In this document: positions 18,768 to 27,800 of the stretch, piece by piece
Layout of the letters: each line of letters starts with the position of its first letter
Position numbering within the stretch: position 1 is the first letter of the stretch
DNA from: Mycolicibacterium sp. P1-5
GTDB lineage: Bacteria; Actinomycetota; Actinomycetes; Mycobacteriales; Mycobacteriaceae
Assembly (NCBI RefSeq): GCF_008329565.1
Contig: NZ_NPKT01000009.1
Span: forward strand, 62,001-126,000
Direction: 5' to 3'
Length of the DNA: 64,000 bases
Notes under the pieces: model-generated
Told to the model about the DNA's origin: nothing
Database searches by the model: none
The model's input: only the letters and a program-made list of their open reading frames with translations
Program-made: the position numbers and the translations under genes

Positions 18768-18914
18768 CGTTCTCCTCCTGCAGCTCGCGCGATGTCGACG
18801 AACGACACCACCCATCCACGCTACCGACGAGTAACGGTCCGGAGCGGGCGACCGCCCGTCTGTCCGGTCACCGCCGCGGCGAGGTGAGACGGCGACCACA
18901 CTCGGCGGCACAGC

Positions 18915-18920
18915 TATCCT
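18915..18920 (+). promoter_or_regulatory. predicted -10 box of the SMR pair
   Basis: TATCCT ends 7 nt before the GTG at 18928 with no ribosome site between them, compatible with a leaderless start. Confidence 0.4.
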
Positions 18921-18927
18921 GACCGAC

Positions 18928-19272
18928 GTGCGGACATGGGTGCTGCTGTTGGCCGCTATCGCCGTCGAGGTCACCGGCACCCTGTCGCTGCGCGCATCGC
19001 AGGACCATCGGGCGTGGCTGCTTCTCGTGGTCGCGGGCTATCTCGCCTCGTTCTATTTCCTCGCGCTGGTACTGCGGACCGGCATGCCGGTCGGGGTCGC
19101 CTACGGGGTGTGGGGTGCGGTGGGAACCGCGGCGACGGCAGTGCTGGCCGCGATGATCTTCGGCGACCCATTCACCGGCCCGATCGTCGTCGGGATCGGG
19201 CTGATCATCGCCGGGGTGTTGATGGTCGAGCTCGGCTCGCGGCATCCCGCCGGCGAGGACGGCTCGCCATGA
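18928..19272 (+). CDS. small multidrug resistance (SMR) transporter subunit 1
   Basis: A 114-residue protein with four transmembrane helices of the EmrE/SugE family. The essential membrane glutamate is at position 14 (AIAVEVTGTLSL), and the GMPVGVAYGVWGAVG loop/helix 3 signature is complete. Known function: proton-coupled export of quaternary ammonium compounds, guanidinium or polyamine-like cations. It overlaps the next SMR gene by 4 nt, and such tandem pairs usually form a heterodimer. The start is GTG at 18928. Confidence 0.87.
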   Translation: MRTWVLLLAAIAVEVTGTLSLRASQDHRAWLLLVVAGYLASFYFLALVLRTGMPVGVAYGVWGAVGTAATAVLAAMIFGDPFTGPIVVGIGLIIAGVLMVELGSRHPAGEDGSP

Positions 19273-19595
19273 TGTGGCTGACGCTGGCCGGCGCAATCCT
19301 CATCGAGGTGTGCGCGACGCTGTCGCTACGCGCGTCGGACGGTTTCCGCAAGAAGATCTGGATCGCGCCGATGCTGATCGGCTACCTGGTGTCGTTCACG
19401 CTGCTGTCGGTGACGCTATCGCTCGGCATGCCGGTCGGCGTCGCGTACGGCGTGTGGTCGGCGGCCGGCGTCGCCCTGATCGCGGTGATCGCACGGGTGC
19501 TGTTCCGCGATCCGCTGACCCCGCTGATGATGGGCGGTATCGCGCTGATCATCGCGGGCGTGCTCACGATCGAGCTGACCGGTTCCGCGGGCTGA
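19269..19595 (+). CDS. SMR transporter subunit 2
   Basis: A 108-residue four-helix SMR protein, paralogous to the one before it. The conserved glutamate is at about residue 13 (ILIEVCATLSL), and GMPVGVAYGVWSAAG is present. The ATG overlaps the stop of subunit 1 (ATGA), so expression is coupled and equal dosage is likely, as in EbrAB- or YkkCD-type hetero-oligomeric exporters. Its start follows MMW; the second ATG is also possible. The 3' end overlaps the convergent MFS pseudogene by 32 nt. Confidence 0.87.
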   Translation: MMWLTLAGAILIEVCATLSLRASDGFRKKIWIAPMLIGYLVSFTLLSVTLSLGMPVGVAYGVWSAAGVALIAVIARVLFRDPLTPLMMGGIALIIAGVLTIELTGSAG

Positions 19596-20754
19596 GAGCG
19601 CGGGCCAGTAACACAGCGGCCAGTCCGGACACAGGCACGGCCAGCAGACCCACCCGCAGTGACACGGCGTCGGCGATCGCGCCGACAATGATCGGCGAGC
19701 CCAGAAATCCCACTCGCATCAGCCAGGTCAGCACCGTCAGCCCGGTACCCGGCCGCAGCCCCGGGAGGTCGTCGGCGGCATGCATCGCGCCCGGCACCAG
19801 CGTGGCCGACCCGAAACCGGCGGCGGCAAACCCCGCGATCGTGCCGGGGATGCTCGGGAACGCCAGCGCGACCGCCATGCCCACCGCAATGAGCAGGCCG
19901 CCGGCCCGCGCGACCGCACAGGCTCCCCACCGGTCGACCATCCGATCGAGGACGCGCCCGACGAACTGGAAGCCGACCAGCCCGACATACCCGAACGCCG
20001 CCAGCGCAGCCGGCGCCGATAGCGAATCCCGCAGGTACAGCGACGCCCACGAGCCGCCGGCGTCCTCGACGACAGCCCCGGCGATCGCAACGACGACCAG
20101 CGCAGCCAGCACGCCGTAGACAGATCGGTTCGATCGCGCGCCGGCCCCCTCCTCCGCGCGAATCTGCGACTCGTCATGATCGGGGCCGCGCAGCAGGAAG
20201 CGATAGCCAGTCAGGCAGACCGCACCGAACAACACCGCCGACGCCGACAACTGAGCAGTGGGGGAAATGCCGAGATAGATTGCGGCCGCGCCGATCAGAC
20301 CACCGAGTACGGCTCCGGAGGACCACACCGCGTGCAGCGAGTTGATGATGAACCGGCCGTCAACGCGCTACACCCGCAGCCCGTGCACATTCTGGGCGAC
20401 GTCGGTCACCGAGTCGGCTGCGCCGGCGCAGAACAGCGATGCACCCAGCAGAAGTCCGGTGGGCGCCATGCCGGCGAGAACGGTGAACACCCCGATCATC
20501 AGGGTGCCCGCGACCGCGATCACGGACGAACGATAACGGCGGATCAGCACTGCCGCCGTCGGTCCGGTCACCAGCGCACCCGCCGAGAACGCACCCACCG
20601 CCAGACCGAAGGCCGTGTTGGACAGCCCGAGGTCTGACTTGATCTCCGGGAAACGGGGCAGCAGGTTGGCGAACAACGCGCCGTTGGTCAGGAACAGCGC
20701 GGCGCTGGCCACCCGAGCACGCCGGTTGCGCACGTCTGGCTGGGGGGTGCCCAC
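19564..20754 (-). pseudogene. MFS transporter interrupted by an in-frame amber stop
   Basis: Both parts read in the same frame and together make one 12-helix MFS protein of about 396 residues. The N-terminal part starts at GTG 20754 (residues 1-128, ending NVHGLRV); TAG at 20368-20370 is codon 129; the frame then continues RVDGRFIINSLHAVWSSGAVLGG to TGA at 19564. In related MFS proteins the family sequence near this point is HGLRVQ-R, so a CAG to TAG change (one base) explains it. A GTG at 20328 could restart the second part. Without read-through the transporter is non-functional. A sequencing error is possible. Confidence 0.8.
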
Positions 20755-20784
20755 GGGACGCGAGGTTACGGCCAACCAAGCAAG

Positions 20785-22926
20785 ATGGCATCTATGACTG
20801 CTTCGTCGCTGGCCGAACTCGCCCATCGGTTCAACGTGGCCACCGAGTATCAAGACTGGACGGGCCGATCCGTGCCGGTCGAGGAGGACACACTGGTGGC
20901 GGTGTTGACCGCGCTCGGCGTGGACTCCCGCACCGAAGAGGAGCGGGCCGCGGCACTTTCGCTTCACGATGCCCGGCATTGGTCGCGGCCGCTGCCGCCG
21001 ACGATCATCGGCCGCGGCGACAGCGAAACCTCGTTTTGGGTGCACGTCACCCACGGCGACCCGGCGCACGTCTGGGTTCGGCTGGAAGACGGCACGGTCC
21101 GCACCGGCGTACGCCAGGCCGACAACTTCACCCCGCCGTACGACCTGGATGGGAGGCTGGTGGGTGAGGCGACGTTCGTGCTGCCGGCGGACCTGCCGCT
21201 GGGGTATCACCGAGTGCATCTGCACTCGGACCGTCATGAGACCAGCACGCCACTGATCATCACGCCGGCCTGGCTGGGCTTGCCGTCGCGGCTGGGTGCG
21301 CGCCGCACCTGGGGCTTGGCCACTCAGCTGTACAGCGTGCGCTCGAAGAACTCTTGGGGCGTCGGCGATCTCGGCGATCTCACCGATCTGGCGGTGTGGG
21401 CGGGAGCACGCCACGGCGCAGGGTACGTCTTGGTCAATCCGCTGCACGCGGCCGCGCCGACCAAACCCATGGAGCCCTCCCCCTACCTGCCGACATCGCG
21501 ACGGTTCACCAATCCGCTGTACCTGCGAGTCGAGGCGATCCCCGAGTTCGCCTACCTGCCCAAGCGCGCCCGGGTGTGGAAGTTGCGCGCCGAGGTTCAG
21601 GCCCGGTCACGCAAGGTCGACGGGATCGACCGCGACTCCGCCTGGGCCGCGAAACGCACTGCGCTGAAAGCGATTTACCGGGCACCGCGGTCGGCGGGAC
21701 GCGAGCTGGCCTTCGAGGCCTTCAAGCAGCGGGAGGGTCAGGCCCTCGATGACTTCGCCACCTGGTCGGCGCTGGCCGAGAAGTACGGCGGCAACTGGCG
21801 AAGGTGGCCGAAAGCCCTGCGACATCCGGCCAATCCGGAGGTGTCCGACTTCGTCGAACGGCACGGCTCCGCGGTGGATTTCCACCGCTGGTTGCAGTGG
21901 CAGCTCGATGATCAGCTCGCTGCCGCCCAGTCACAGGCCGTGCGCACCGGAATGGCGCTGGGCATCATGCACGATTTGGCTGTCGGGGTTCATCCCGACG
22001 GCGCCGATGCCTGGGCGTTGCAGAACGTGTTGGCCCTCGGGGTCACTGCCGGCGCGCCACCGGACGAGTTCAACCAGCTCGGGCAGAACTGGTCACAACC
22101 GCCGTGGCGGCCGGATCAGCTCGAAGAGCTTGGCTACCAACCGTTTCGGGCCTTGATCGCGGCCATTCTGAGGCACGCGGGCGGAGTGCGCATCGACCAC
22201 ATCATCGGGCTTTTCCGGCTGTGGTGGATCCCGGCCGGTGCGTCGCCGACCAAGGGGACCTACGTGCGCTACAACCACGACGCGATGATCGGGATCGTAG
22301 CGCTGGAGGCTTACCGGGCCGGCGCGGTCGTCGTCGGCGAGGATCTCGGCACGGTGGAACCGTGGGTGCGTGACTATTTGCGAGCCCGCGGGATGCTGGG
22401 CACCTCGATCCTGTGGTTCGAGCTGGACCGCGACGGCGACGGCGGACCGCTGCCTGCCGAGCGCTGGAGGGAGTTGTGCCTGTCGTCGGTGACCACCCAC
22501 GATCTGCCGCCGACGCCGGGATACCTGGCCGGTGAGCATGTGCGGTTGCGCGACGAGCTCGGTCTGCTGACCCGCCCCGCGGAGGAGGAACTGGCCGAGG
22601 ACCGCGCTGCGCAGGCGGCGTGGCTGGCCGAGTTGCGCCGGGTCGGACTGCTCGGCGACACCGCCGACGAGGAGCAGGTGATCCTGGGTCTGTACCGATA
22701 TCTGGCGCGGACCCCGTCGAGGTTGTTGGCATTGGCATTGACCGACGCGGTGGGTGATCGCCGAACGCAGAACCAGCCCGGGACCACGAACGAGTATCCG
22801 AACTGGCGGGTGCCGCTCACCGGCCCCGACGGCTCGCGGCTGTTGCTCGAGGATGTGTTGACCGATCCGCGGGCGCAGGCGTTGGCCGCAGCGATGCAGT
22901 CCGCTATCACGCCGCGTGCGGAGTAG
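20785..22926 (+). CDS. malQ: 4-alpha-glucanotransferase (amylomaltase)
   Basis: A 713-residue GH77 enzyme, near the length of mycobacterial MalQ. After an N-terminal domain of about 150 residues, the catalytic barrel contains NPLHAAAPTKP, PYLPTSRRF, GIMHDLAVGV, the nucleophile aspartate in GGVRIDHIIGLFRLWWIP, the acid/base in VVGEDLGTV and the SSVTTHDLPPTPGYL motif. It transfers alpha-1,4-glucan segments in maltodextrin/glycogen metabolism. ATG at 20785 is used; an in-frame ATG three codons later is equally possible, and neither has a good ribosome site. It is divergent from the broken MFS gene, 30 nt apart. Confidence 0.92.
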   Translation: MASMTASSLAELAHRFNVATEYQDWTGRSVPVEEDTLVAVLTALGVDSRTEEERAAALSLHDARHWSRPLPPTIIGRGDSETSFWVHVTHGDPAHVWVRLEDGTVRTGVRQADNFTPPYDLDGRLVGEATFVLPADLPLGYHRVHLHSDRHETSTPLIITPAWLGLPSRLGARRTWGLATQLYSVRSKNSWGVGDLGDLTDLAVWAGARHGAGYVLVNPLHAAAPTKPMEPSPYLPTSRRFTNPLYLRVEAIPEFAYLPKRARVWKLRAEVQARSRKVDGIDRDSAWAAKRTALKAIYRAPRSAGRELAFEAFKQREGQALDDFATWSALAEKYGGNWRRWPKALRHPANPEVSDFVERHGSAVDFHRWLQWQLDDQLAAAQSQAVRTGMALGIMHDLAVGVHPDGADAWALQNVLALGVTAGAPPDEFNQLGQNWSQPPWRPDQLEELGYQPFRALIAAILRHAGGVRIDHIIGLFRLWWIPAGASPTKGTYVRYNHDAMIGIVALEAYRAGAVVVGEDLGTVEPWVRDYLRARGMLGTSILWFELDRDGDGGPLPAERWRELCLSSVTTHDLPPTPGYLAGEHVRLRDELGLLTRPAEEELAEDRAAQAAWLAELRRVGLLGDTADEEQVILGLYRYLARTPSRLLALALTDAVGDRRTQNQPGTTNEYPNWRVPLTGPDGSRLLLEDVLTDPRAQALAAAMQSAITPRAE

Positions 22927-22927
22927 C

Positions 22928-23425
22928 GTGCCGAAATACAGTGCCGGTGTCCTGCTGCACCGCAGCGTCGATGGTGTCGTCGAGGTGCTCATCGGTCATC
23001 CCGGCGGCCCGTTCTGGGCGCGTAAGGACGACGGCGCATGGTCGATACCCAAAGGCGAGTACGACCCCGACACCGACGACCCGTGGGCGGCTGCGCAGCG
23101 CGAGTTCGCCGAGGAGCTGGGCTCGGAGTTGCCCGAGGGTGCGCGAATCGAATTCGACGCAGTCAAGCAGCCGAGCGGCAAGGTGTTGACGGTGTTCGCC
23201 GTCGACGCCGACCTGGATGTCACCGAGGCGCACAGCAATACCTTCACGCTGGAGGTCCCGAAGGGATCGGGACGGCTGCAGGAGTTTCCGGAGCTGGATC
23301 GGGTCGAGTGGTTTCCGGTGGCGCAGGCCCGCCGCAAGGTACTCAAGGGTCATGTGGTGTTCCTGGACCGGCTGATGGCTCATCTTCCGGGACTGGGCGA
23401 AGGCGATTCGGATCCCGCGGGTTAG
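22928..23425 (+). CDS. NUDIX hydrolase
   Basis: A 165-residue protein beginning PKYSAGVLLHR with a NUDIX box PKGEYDP ... REFAEELGSE (about residues 43-70), containing the REFAEE catalytic core; the spacing between the glycine and RE is one residue longer than the canonical box, as in several bacterial NUDIX proteins of the ADP-ribose or dinucleoside polyphosphate group. Substrate not assigned. GTG 22928 is favoured by GGAG (22920-22923); GTG 22916 is an alternative that would overlap malQ. It sits one base after malQ, so it is probably co-transcribed. Confidence 0.82.
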   Translation: MPKYSAGVLLHRSVDGVVEVLIGHPGGPFWARKDDGAWSIPKGEYDPDTDDPWAAAQREFAEELGSELPEGARIEFDAVKQPSGKVLTVFAVDADLDVTEAHSNTFTLEVPKGSGRLQEFPELDRVEWFPVAQARRKVLKGHVVFLDRLMAHLPGLGEGDSDPAG

Positions 23426-23435
23426 CCTCGAGCCC

Positions 23436-24317
23436 GTGAAGGTTGCCGTCGTCGCTCCCATCGCGGCCGGGGTCACCGCCGACCCGGCGTGGATGGTCGA
23501 GTTCGCCCGCCACCTCGAGGCGTGTGGCTTCGAGTCGATCATCATGGCCGAGCACACCGTGCTGGTGACGGAGTACACCAGCGTGTATCCCTACGATGCG
23601 TCCGGACGGGTCGACGTCGCTCCGGAGTGCCCGGTCCCCGATCCGCTGGACATGGTCGCGTTCCTGGCCGGTCAGACCACAACGTTGGGTCTGGCCACCG
23701 GCGTGTTGGTGTTGCCCAACCACCAGCCGGTGATGCTGGCCAAACGGGCCGCCACCGTCGATGTGTTGTCGCGTGGACGACTGCGGCTGTGCGTCGGGGT
23801 CGGGTGGTTGCGCGAGGAGATCGAAGCCTGCGGAGCGGATTTCGACAGCCGCGGCCGTCGCGCTGACGAACAGATCGAGGTGTTGCGGGCGCTGTGGGGC
23901 GACGATCCCGGCGGCGCCAGCCACCACGGCGAGTTCTACGACTTCGACCGCGCCATGTCATATCCGAAACCCGTTGCCGCGACCGGTGTTCCGATTCATA
24001 TCGGTGGGCACAGCCGGTTGGCGGCTCGCCGGGCGGGTCGCCTGGGTGACGGCTTCCAGCCACTCGGGGTCAGTGGCAGCGAACTGGCGACGCTGGTTGA
24101 GGTGATGCGGGTGGCCGCCGAGGACGCCGGCCGCGACCCCGATTCCCTTGAGTTGTCGCTGGGTCATCTGGTCACCAAGGTCGACGCCGACCGCGCCGGA
24201 CGGCTGGCCGAAGTAGGTGCCGATCGGCTGGTGCTGGGGATGCCGGCGGTGACCGATCTATCTGAGGCCAAGGATCTGCTGTCGGCGTGCGCACAGCGAC
24301 TCGGCTTGTCGGCGTGA
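23436..24317 (+). CDS. LLM-class (F420-dependent) oxidoreductase
   Basis: A 293-residue luciferase-like TIM-barrel protein. The opening MKVAVVAPIAAG, IIMAEHTVL, LGLATGVLVLPNHQPVMLAK and GRLRLCVGVGWLREE are the strands and F420/FMN phosphate-binding region of the class; PVHIGGHS-like PIHIGGHSRLAARRAG follows. In mycobacteria most members use F420 rather than FMN. Substrate unknown. The start is GTG at 23436. It overlaps the SnoaL-like gene by 4 nt, so the two are translationally coupled. Confidence 0.83.
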   Translation: MKVAVVAPIAAGVTADPAWMVEFARHLEACGFESIIMAEHTVLVTEYTSVYPYDASGRVDVAPECPVPDPLDMVAFLAGQTTTLGLATGVLVLPNHQPVMLAKRAATVDVLSRGRLRLCVGVGWLREEIEACGADFDSRGRRADEQIEVLRALWGDDPGGASHHGEFYDFDRAMSYPKPVAATGVPIHIGGHSRLAARRAGRLGDGFQPLGVSGSELATLVEVMRVAAEDAGRDPDSLELSLGHLVTKVDADRAGRLAEVGADRLVLGMPAVTDLSEAKDLLSACAQRLGLSA

Positions 24318-24769
24318 CGCTTTCGGTCTCGGACCGGTTGGACCTGTCAGCCTTGGTACATCGGTATGCGGCGACCGTCGACGATCGAGACGTCGAAGCC
24401 GTTATCGGATTGTTCGCGGGCGACGGCGAACTGGTGTTGCCGGAGCCACCGGATGTGCTGACCCCGGCGCGGTCGCATCGCGGCCAGGTGGCCATTCGTG
24501 CGGGACTGGCCGCGGTGACCAGCGTCGGGCGGACTCATCACAGCATCGATTCCGAGATGTACACCGCCGGCTCGAATGCCGACGTCGCGAACGGGCGTAT
24601 CGCCGCGACCGCACATCATTGGAGCCCGCGGTCCGACGGCGTCACCGACCTGGTGTGGTACCTGCGCTACGACGACGAGTACCGGCGGACTGAGTCGTCG
24701 TGGCTGCTGACCCGCCGCGCCCTGACCATCGACGCGATCGAGACTCGGCCCGCGCGTCGCCTGCGCTGA
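24314..24769 (+). CDS. SnoaL-like (NTF2-fold) protein
   Basis: A 151-residue protein with the cone-shaped NTF2/SnoaL-like fold: LSALVHRYAATVDDRDVEAV (N-terminal helices), LFAGDGELVLPEP, the THHSIDSEMYT strand, and WYLRYDDEYRRTESSWLLTRR near the C-terminus. Family members are isomerases, cyclases, dehydratases or scaffolds; none can be chosen here. The start GTG overlaps the stop TGA of the F420-type oxidoreductase gene, suggesting both act on the same metabolite. Confidence 0.75.
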   Translation: MTLSVSDRLDLSALVHRYAATVDDRDVEAVIGLFAGDGELVLPEPPDVLTPARSHRGQVAIRAGLAAVTSVGRTHHSIDSEMYTAGSNADVANGRIAATAHHWSPRSDGVTDLVWYLRYDDEYRRTESSWLLTRRALTIDAIETRPARRLR

Positions 24770-24809
24770 GTCCAGCCGCGAGCCTCAACCTGTCCGGGCA
24801 GGACATTTG

Positions 24810-24815
24810 TAGGAT
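24810..24815 (+). promoter_or_regulatory. predicted -10 box of the PknF-like kinase
   Basis: TAGGAT (TANNNT) occupies exactly -12 to -7 relative to the ATG at 24822, with no ribosome site between; a leaderless mRNA is likely. Confidence 0.42.
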
Positions 24816-24821
24816 CAGCGC

Positions 24822-26243
24822 ATGCCGCTGGCCGAAGGCGAGACTTTCGCGGGTTATACGATCCTGCGACTGCTGGGTGCTGGCGGCATGGGTGAGGTCT
24901 ACCTGGCCCAGCATCCCCGGCTGCCCCGCCACGACGCCCTCAAGGTATTGCCGGCCTCGGTCAGCAGCGACGCCGAATACCGGGCCCGGTTCGAACGTGA
25001 AGCCGACATTGCCGCGACGCTCTGGCACCCCCACATCGTCGGCGTCCACGACCGCGGCGAATTCGACGGTCAGCTCTGGATCGCCATGGACTACGTCGAC
25101 GGCAACGACGCCGCCGATCTGTTGACGAAGTTCCCCAGCGGCCTACCGCAGCGCGAAGTGCTCAACATCGTCACCGCCGTCGCCGAAGCGCTCGACTACG
25201 CCCACCAACGCCATCTGCTGCACCGCGACGTCAAGCCCGCGAACATCCTGGTCGCCAAACAGGAGACGGGCGAGGAACGAATCCTATTGGCGGACTTCGG
25301 GATCGCCCGGTGGGACAACGATGCCAGCGGGTTGACGCAGACCAATATGACGGTTGGCACGGTCTCGTATGCCGCTCCGGAACAACTGATGGGCCGCGAT
25401 CTCGACGGGCGGGCCGACCAGTACGCGCTGGCCGCGACCGCCTATCACCTGCTCACCGGCACGCCGCCGTTCCCGCATTCCAACCCCGCCGTGGTGATCA
25501 GCCAGCATCTGTCGGCGTTGCCGCCGAGCCTGGCCGACCATCGCCCGGAGCTCGCGGACCTCGACGCGGCACTGCGCAAGGCGTTGTCCAAAGACCCCGC
25601 CGAGCGCTTCGACCGCTGCGTGGACTTCGCGCGCGCTCTGTCTCACCACATCACCACACCGCTGTCCGGTGACGGCCTCACCGACCCCGAAGCCACCCGG
25701 CTGACCCCGATCACCAATACCGCACCGATCGGCGAGCCGCCCCCGCAATCCCGCAAGAGGTGGCTGACGATCCTGCTTCCCGTCCTGCTGGTGCTGCTGG
25801 TCGCCGGGGTGGCCGCCGCGTTCATCGCCGGGCGCGACCGCGGCGAGAACGTCGCAGCCCAGGATGTCCGCACCACCGCGACGACGACAACCACTCAGGC
25901 CGTCCCGCCGCCTGCGCCTGCGCCGACGACTGCGGCCACCAGCGCCACCGATACTGTCACCGTCGAACCGACCCCGACCGCGGTGATCGGCTCGGACTGC
26001 CATGAGCCGGGTGCCACCGGCACCACCGCTGACGGCGCTACCGCCTACTGCACGCAGCTGCAGTACACCGACCGCTATCTGTGGTCGGTGCACTCCGACG
26101 TGATCCCCAACCCGGTGGTCACCTCCTCGCCCACCACGCCGCCGCCCACGGAGAACGAGTCCCCGGTACGGATATGTATGCAGGAAACCGGGCACACCAG
26201 GTTGCGATGCGCCGAGGAGATCTTGCGAAGCAACCGCCGCTGA
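24822..26243 (+). CDS. membrane Ser/Thr protein kinase, PknF-like
   Basis: A 473-residue kinase, similar in length and sequence to M. tuberculosis PknF. Kinase domain at about residues 1-270: glycine loop [15 protein letters not shown]-binding lysine in HDALKVLP, catalytic loop [10 protein letters not shown], metal site LADFGIAR, activation loop with threonines ([15 protein letters not shown]), then APEQLMG. A proline/charged linker leads to a transmembrane helix (about 312-332). The extracytoplasmic part is threonine/proline-rich with a cysteine-containing tail that resembles PknF's ([12 protein letters not shown]). Signal sensed unknown. In M. tuberculosis pknF lies beside the ABC exporter Rv1747; that neighbour is absent here. 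Confidence 0.87.
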   Translation: MPLAEGETFAGYTILRLLGAGGMGEVYLAQHPRLPRHDALKVLPASVSSDAEYRARFEREADIAATLWHPHIVGVHDRGEFDGQLWIAMDYVDGNDAADLLTKFPSGLPQREVLNIVTAVAEALDYAHQRHLLHRDVKPANILVAKQETGEERILLADFGIARWDNDASGLTQTNMTVGTVSYAAPEQLMGRDLDGRADQYALAATAYHLLTGTPPFPHSNPAVVISQHLSALPPSLADHRPELADLDAALRKALSKDPAERFDRCVDFARALSHHITTPLSGDGLTDPEATRLTPITNTAPIGEPPPQSRKRWLTILLPVLLVLLVAGVAAAFIAGRDRGENVAAQDVRTTATTTTTQAVPPPAPAPTTAATSATDTVTVEPTPTAVIGSDCHEPGATGTTADGATAYCTQLQYTDRYLWSVHSDVIPNPVVTSSPTTPPPTENESPVRICMQETGHTRLRCAEEILRSNRR

Positions 26244-26406
26244 CCCGGTCGGCGGCCAGACCCACAAACGGCCGCAACAGTCCGAGTAGAAGCCACAAAA
26301 AGGTCGACCTCGAGTTCCGCTGAAACGTTCCCGTGTCCTTGTGGCGATAGACGTCGCAAGAGGCTGGTGTGATCTGCTCGACGAGCGACCTCCAAGCTCC
26401 CTGGGC

Positions 26407-26412
26407 TATGTT
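26407..26412 (+). promoter_or_regulatory. possible -10 box before the small secreted protein
   Basis: TATGTT (TANNNT class) 25 nt before GTG 26438, leaving room for a short leader containing GGAGG at 26428-26432. No convincing -35. Confidence 0.35.
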
Positions 26413-26437
26413 CGACCGGAGACAGACGGAGGTTGGA

Positions 26438-26851
26438 GTGAAGAGGCTCATCCTGGTGGCCGCAGGCGCGCTTGCCGCAGGTTCGGCAGTAGCCGCCCTC
26501 AACATGGGGGCCAGCAACGCCGACCCGAACGCCGGCGGCACGATGAACATCCTCGGCGAGCCGTACTACAAGGCAGTCGCGATCCTGCACGCCCAGGGCA
26601 TAAAGACAGTGTTCGGCGGTTCCGTCGGCAGTGACGTGCCGCAGGCCAAGTGCGTCGTCGAGAGCCAGAAGTACCTGGCCAGCGGCAAGATGTCGCTGAT
26701 GCTGAACTGCACCAAGGCCGCCCAGCCCGAGGCGCCGGCGCCCAGCGGGCCGGGTTCGGCTCCTGCCCAGCAGATCCCGTCCGACGGCGGATCCCGCCCG
26801 ACGCCGGGCGCTCCCGGGACCGTCATCGTCACCCCGACTCAGGTCGGCTGA
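26438..26851 (+). CDS. small secreted protein of unknown function
   Basis: A 137-residue protein. An N-terminal signal peptide (KRLILVAAGALAAGSAVAAL, cleavage near SNA-DP) leads to a compact region of about 75 residues with two cysteines (AKCVVES and LMLNCTK) that could form a disulfide, then a proline/alanine/glycine-rich tail. The GEPYYKAVAILHAQGIKTVFGGSVG stretch resembles conserved mycobacterial secreted hypotheticals, but I cannot name a family. GTG 26438 is chosen because GGAGG (26428-26432) precedes it by 5 nt and it places the signal peptide at the terminus. Confidence 0.68.
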   Translation: MKRLILVAAGALAAGSAVAALNMGASNADPNAGGTMNILGEPYYKAVAILHAQGIKTVFGGSVGSDVPQAKCVVESQKYLASGKMSLMLNCTKAAQPEAPAPSGPGSAPAQQIPSDGGSRPTPGAPGTVIVTPTQVG

Positions 26852-26900
26852 CAGACCGCGCCAGTTAGACTCCTGCGCAGCCACTGCCGGAGGTTCGTCC

Positions 26901-27800
26901 ATGCTGCGCCCACGCCGTTTCGAACACGAGGTCGATCCGGGCCCGGTGCAGATCCAGGCTCGCAAGGTCGCCTTCGACGTCTCCGAGGCCCCGTTGCACT
27001 GGATTCCGGGCCACCCGGTCGCCTCGCATGTGGTCGGGCTGCTCAACGTCGTCCTTCCGGTCGCCGAACGCTGGTTCGTCGACACGTACAACGAGGCGTT
27101 GCCCTTGGTGAAGGATCCCCGGCTCGCCGAGGATATGCGGGGGTTCATCGGTCAGGAGGCCACCCACGCCGACACCCACGACCAGGTGCTGCAGGAGTTG
27201 ATGGTGGCCCGCGGCGTGGATCCCGAGCCGATTCTGCGCCAGCTCGACTACGTCTTCGGCCAGGTGCTCTCGCCCAGCCCCTCGTCCGATCCCAGAAAGC
27301 GGCTGAACCATCTCTGCGATCGGCTGTGGCTGATCGCCGCGATCGAGCACTACACCGCGGTGCTCGGCGACTTCGCACTGAACTGCGCCTGGGACGACTA
27401 TGGAGCCGATCCCACGCTCGTCGACGTGTTCCGCTGGCATGGCAGTGAAGAGGTCGAGCACCGCAATGTCGCCCATGATGTCGCCGTCTATTTCCACGAC
27501 AGCTATCTCGACCGGGTCCGGTCCATGGGCATGGCGGTGGTGCTGATCGCCGGGTTCTTCAATCGCGGCTCCTGGTACCTGTGCCGCACCGACCCGGCAC
27601 TGGACATGAGCTGGTGGCAGATGCAGCGGCTGCGGGCCAAAGATTCCAAGCTGGGCCTGCTACCCAAGTACCGGACGTTGTTCGGCACCACCACACTGAC
27701 CTATTTCAGACCGAACTATTCGCCCGAGGACGTCGGGTCCACTGCCCAGGCGGTGGCCTACCTGGCGAGCTCGCCGGCTGCGCGCGCCGCGCACCTGTGA
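26901..27800 (+). CDS. predicted metal-dependent hydrolase (PF10118 type), di-iron-like
   Basis: A 299-residue mainly helical protein. Metal-ligand-like motifs are spaced as in ferritin-like proteins: IGQEATHADTHDQ (about residues 85-97), AAIEHYTA (about 149-156) and GSEEVEHRNVAHD (about 180-192), i.e. E/H clusters on successive helices. The family is called a predicted metal-dependent hydrolase, but no reaction has been established to my knowledge. Its stop overlaps the start of a ferredoxin-containing reductase (GTGA), which would make sense if the di-iron-like centre needs electrons. Confidence 0.75.
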   Translation: MLRPRRFEHEVDPGPVQIQARKVAFDVSEAPLHWIPGHPVASHVVGLLNVVLPVAERWFVDTYNEALPLVKDPRLAEDMRGFIGQEATHADTHDQVLQELMVARGVDPEPILRQLDYVFGQVLSPSPSSDPRKRLNHLCDRLWLIAAIEHYTAVLGDFALNCAWDDYGADPTLVDVFRWHGSEEVEHRNVAHDVAVYFHDSYLDRVRSMGMAVVLIAGFFNRGSWYLCRTDPALDMSWWQMQRLRAKDSKLGLLPKYRTLFGTTTLTYFRPNYSPEDVGSTAQAVAYLASSPAARAAHL

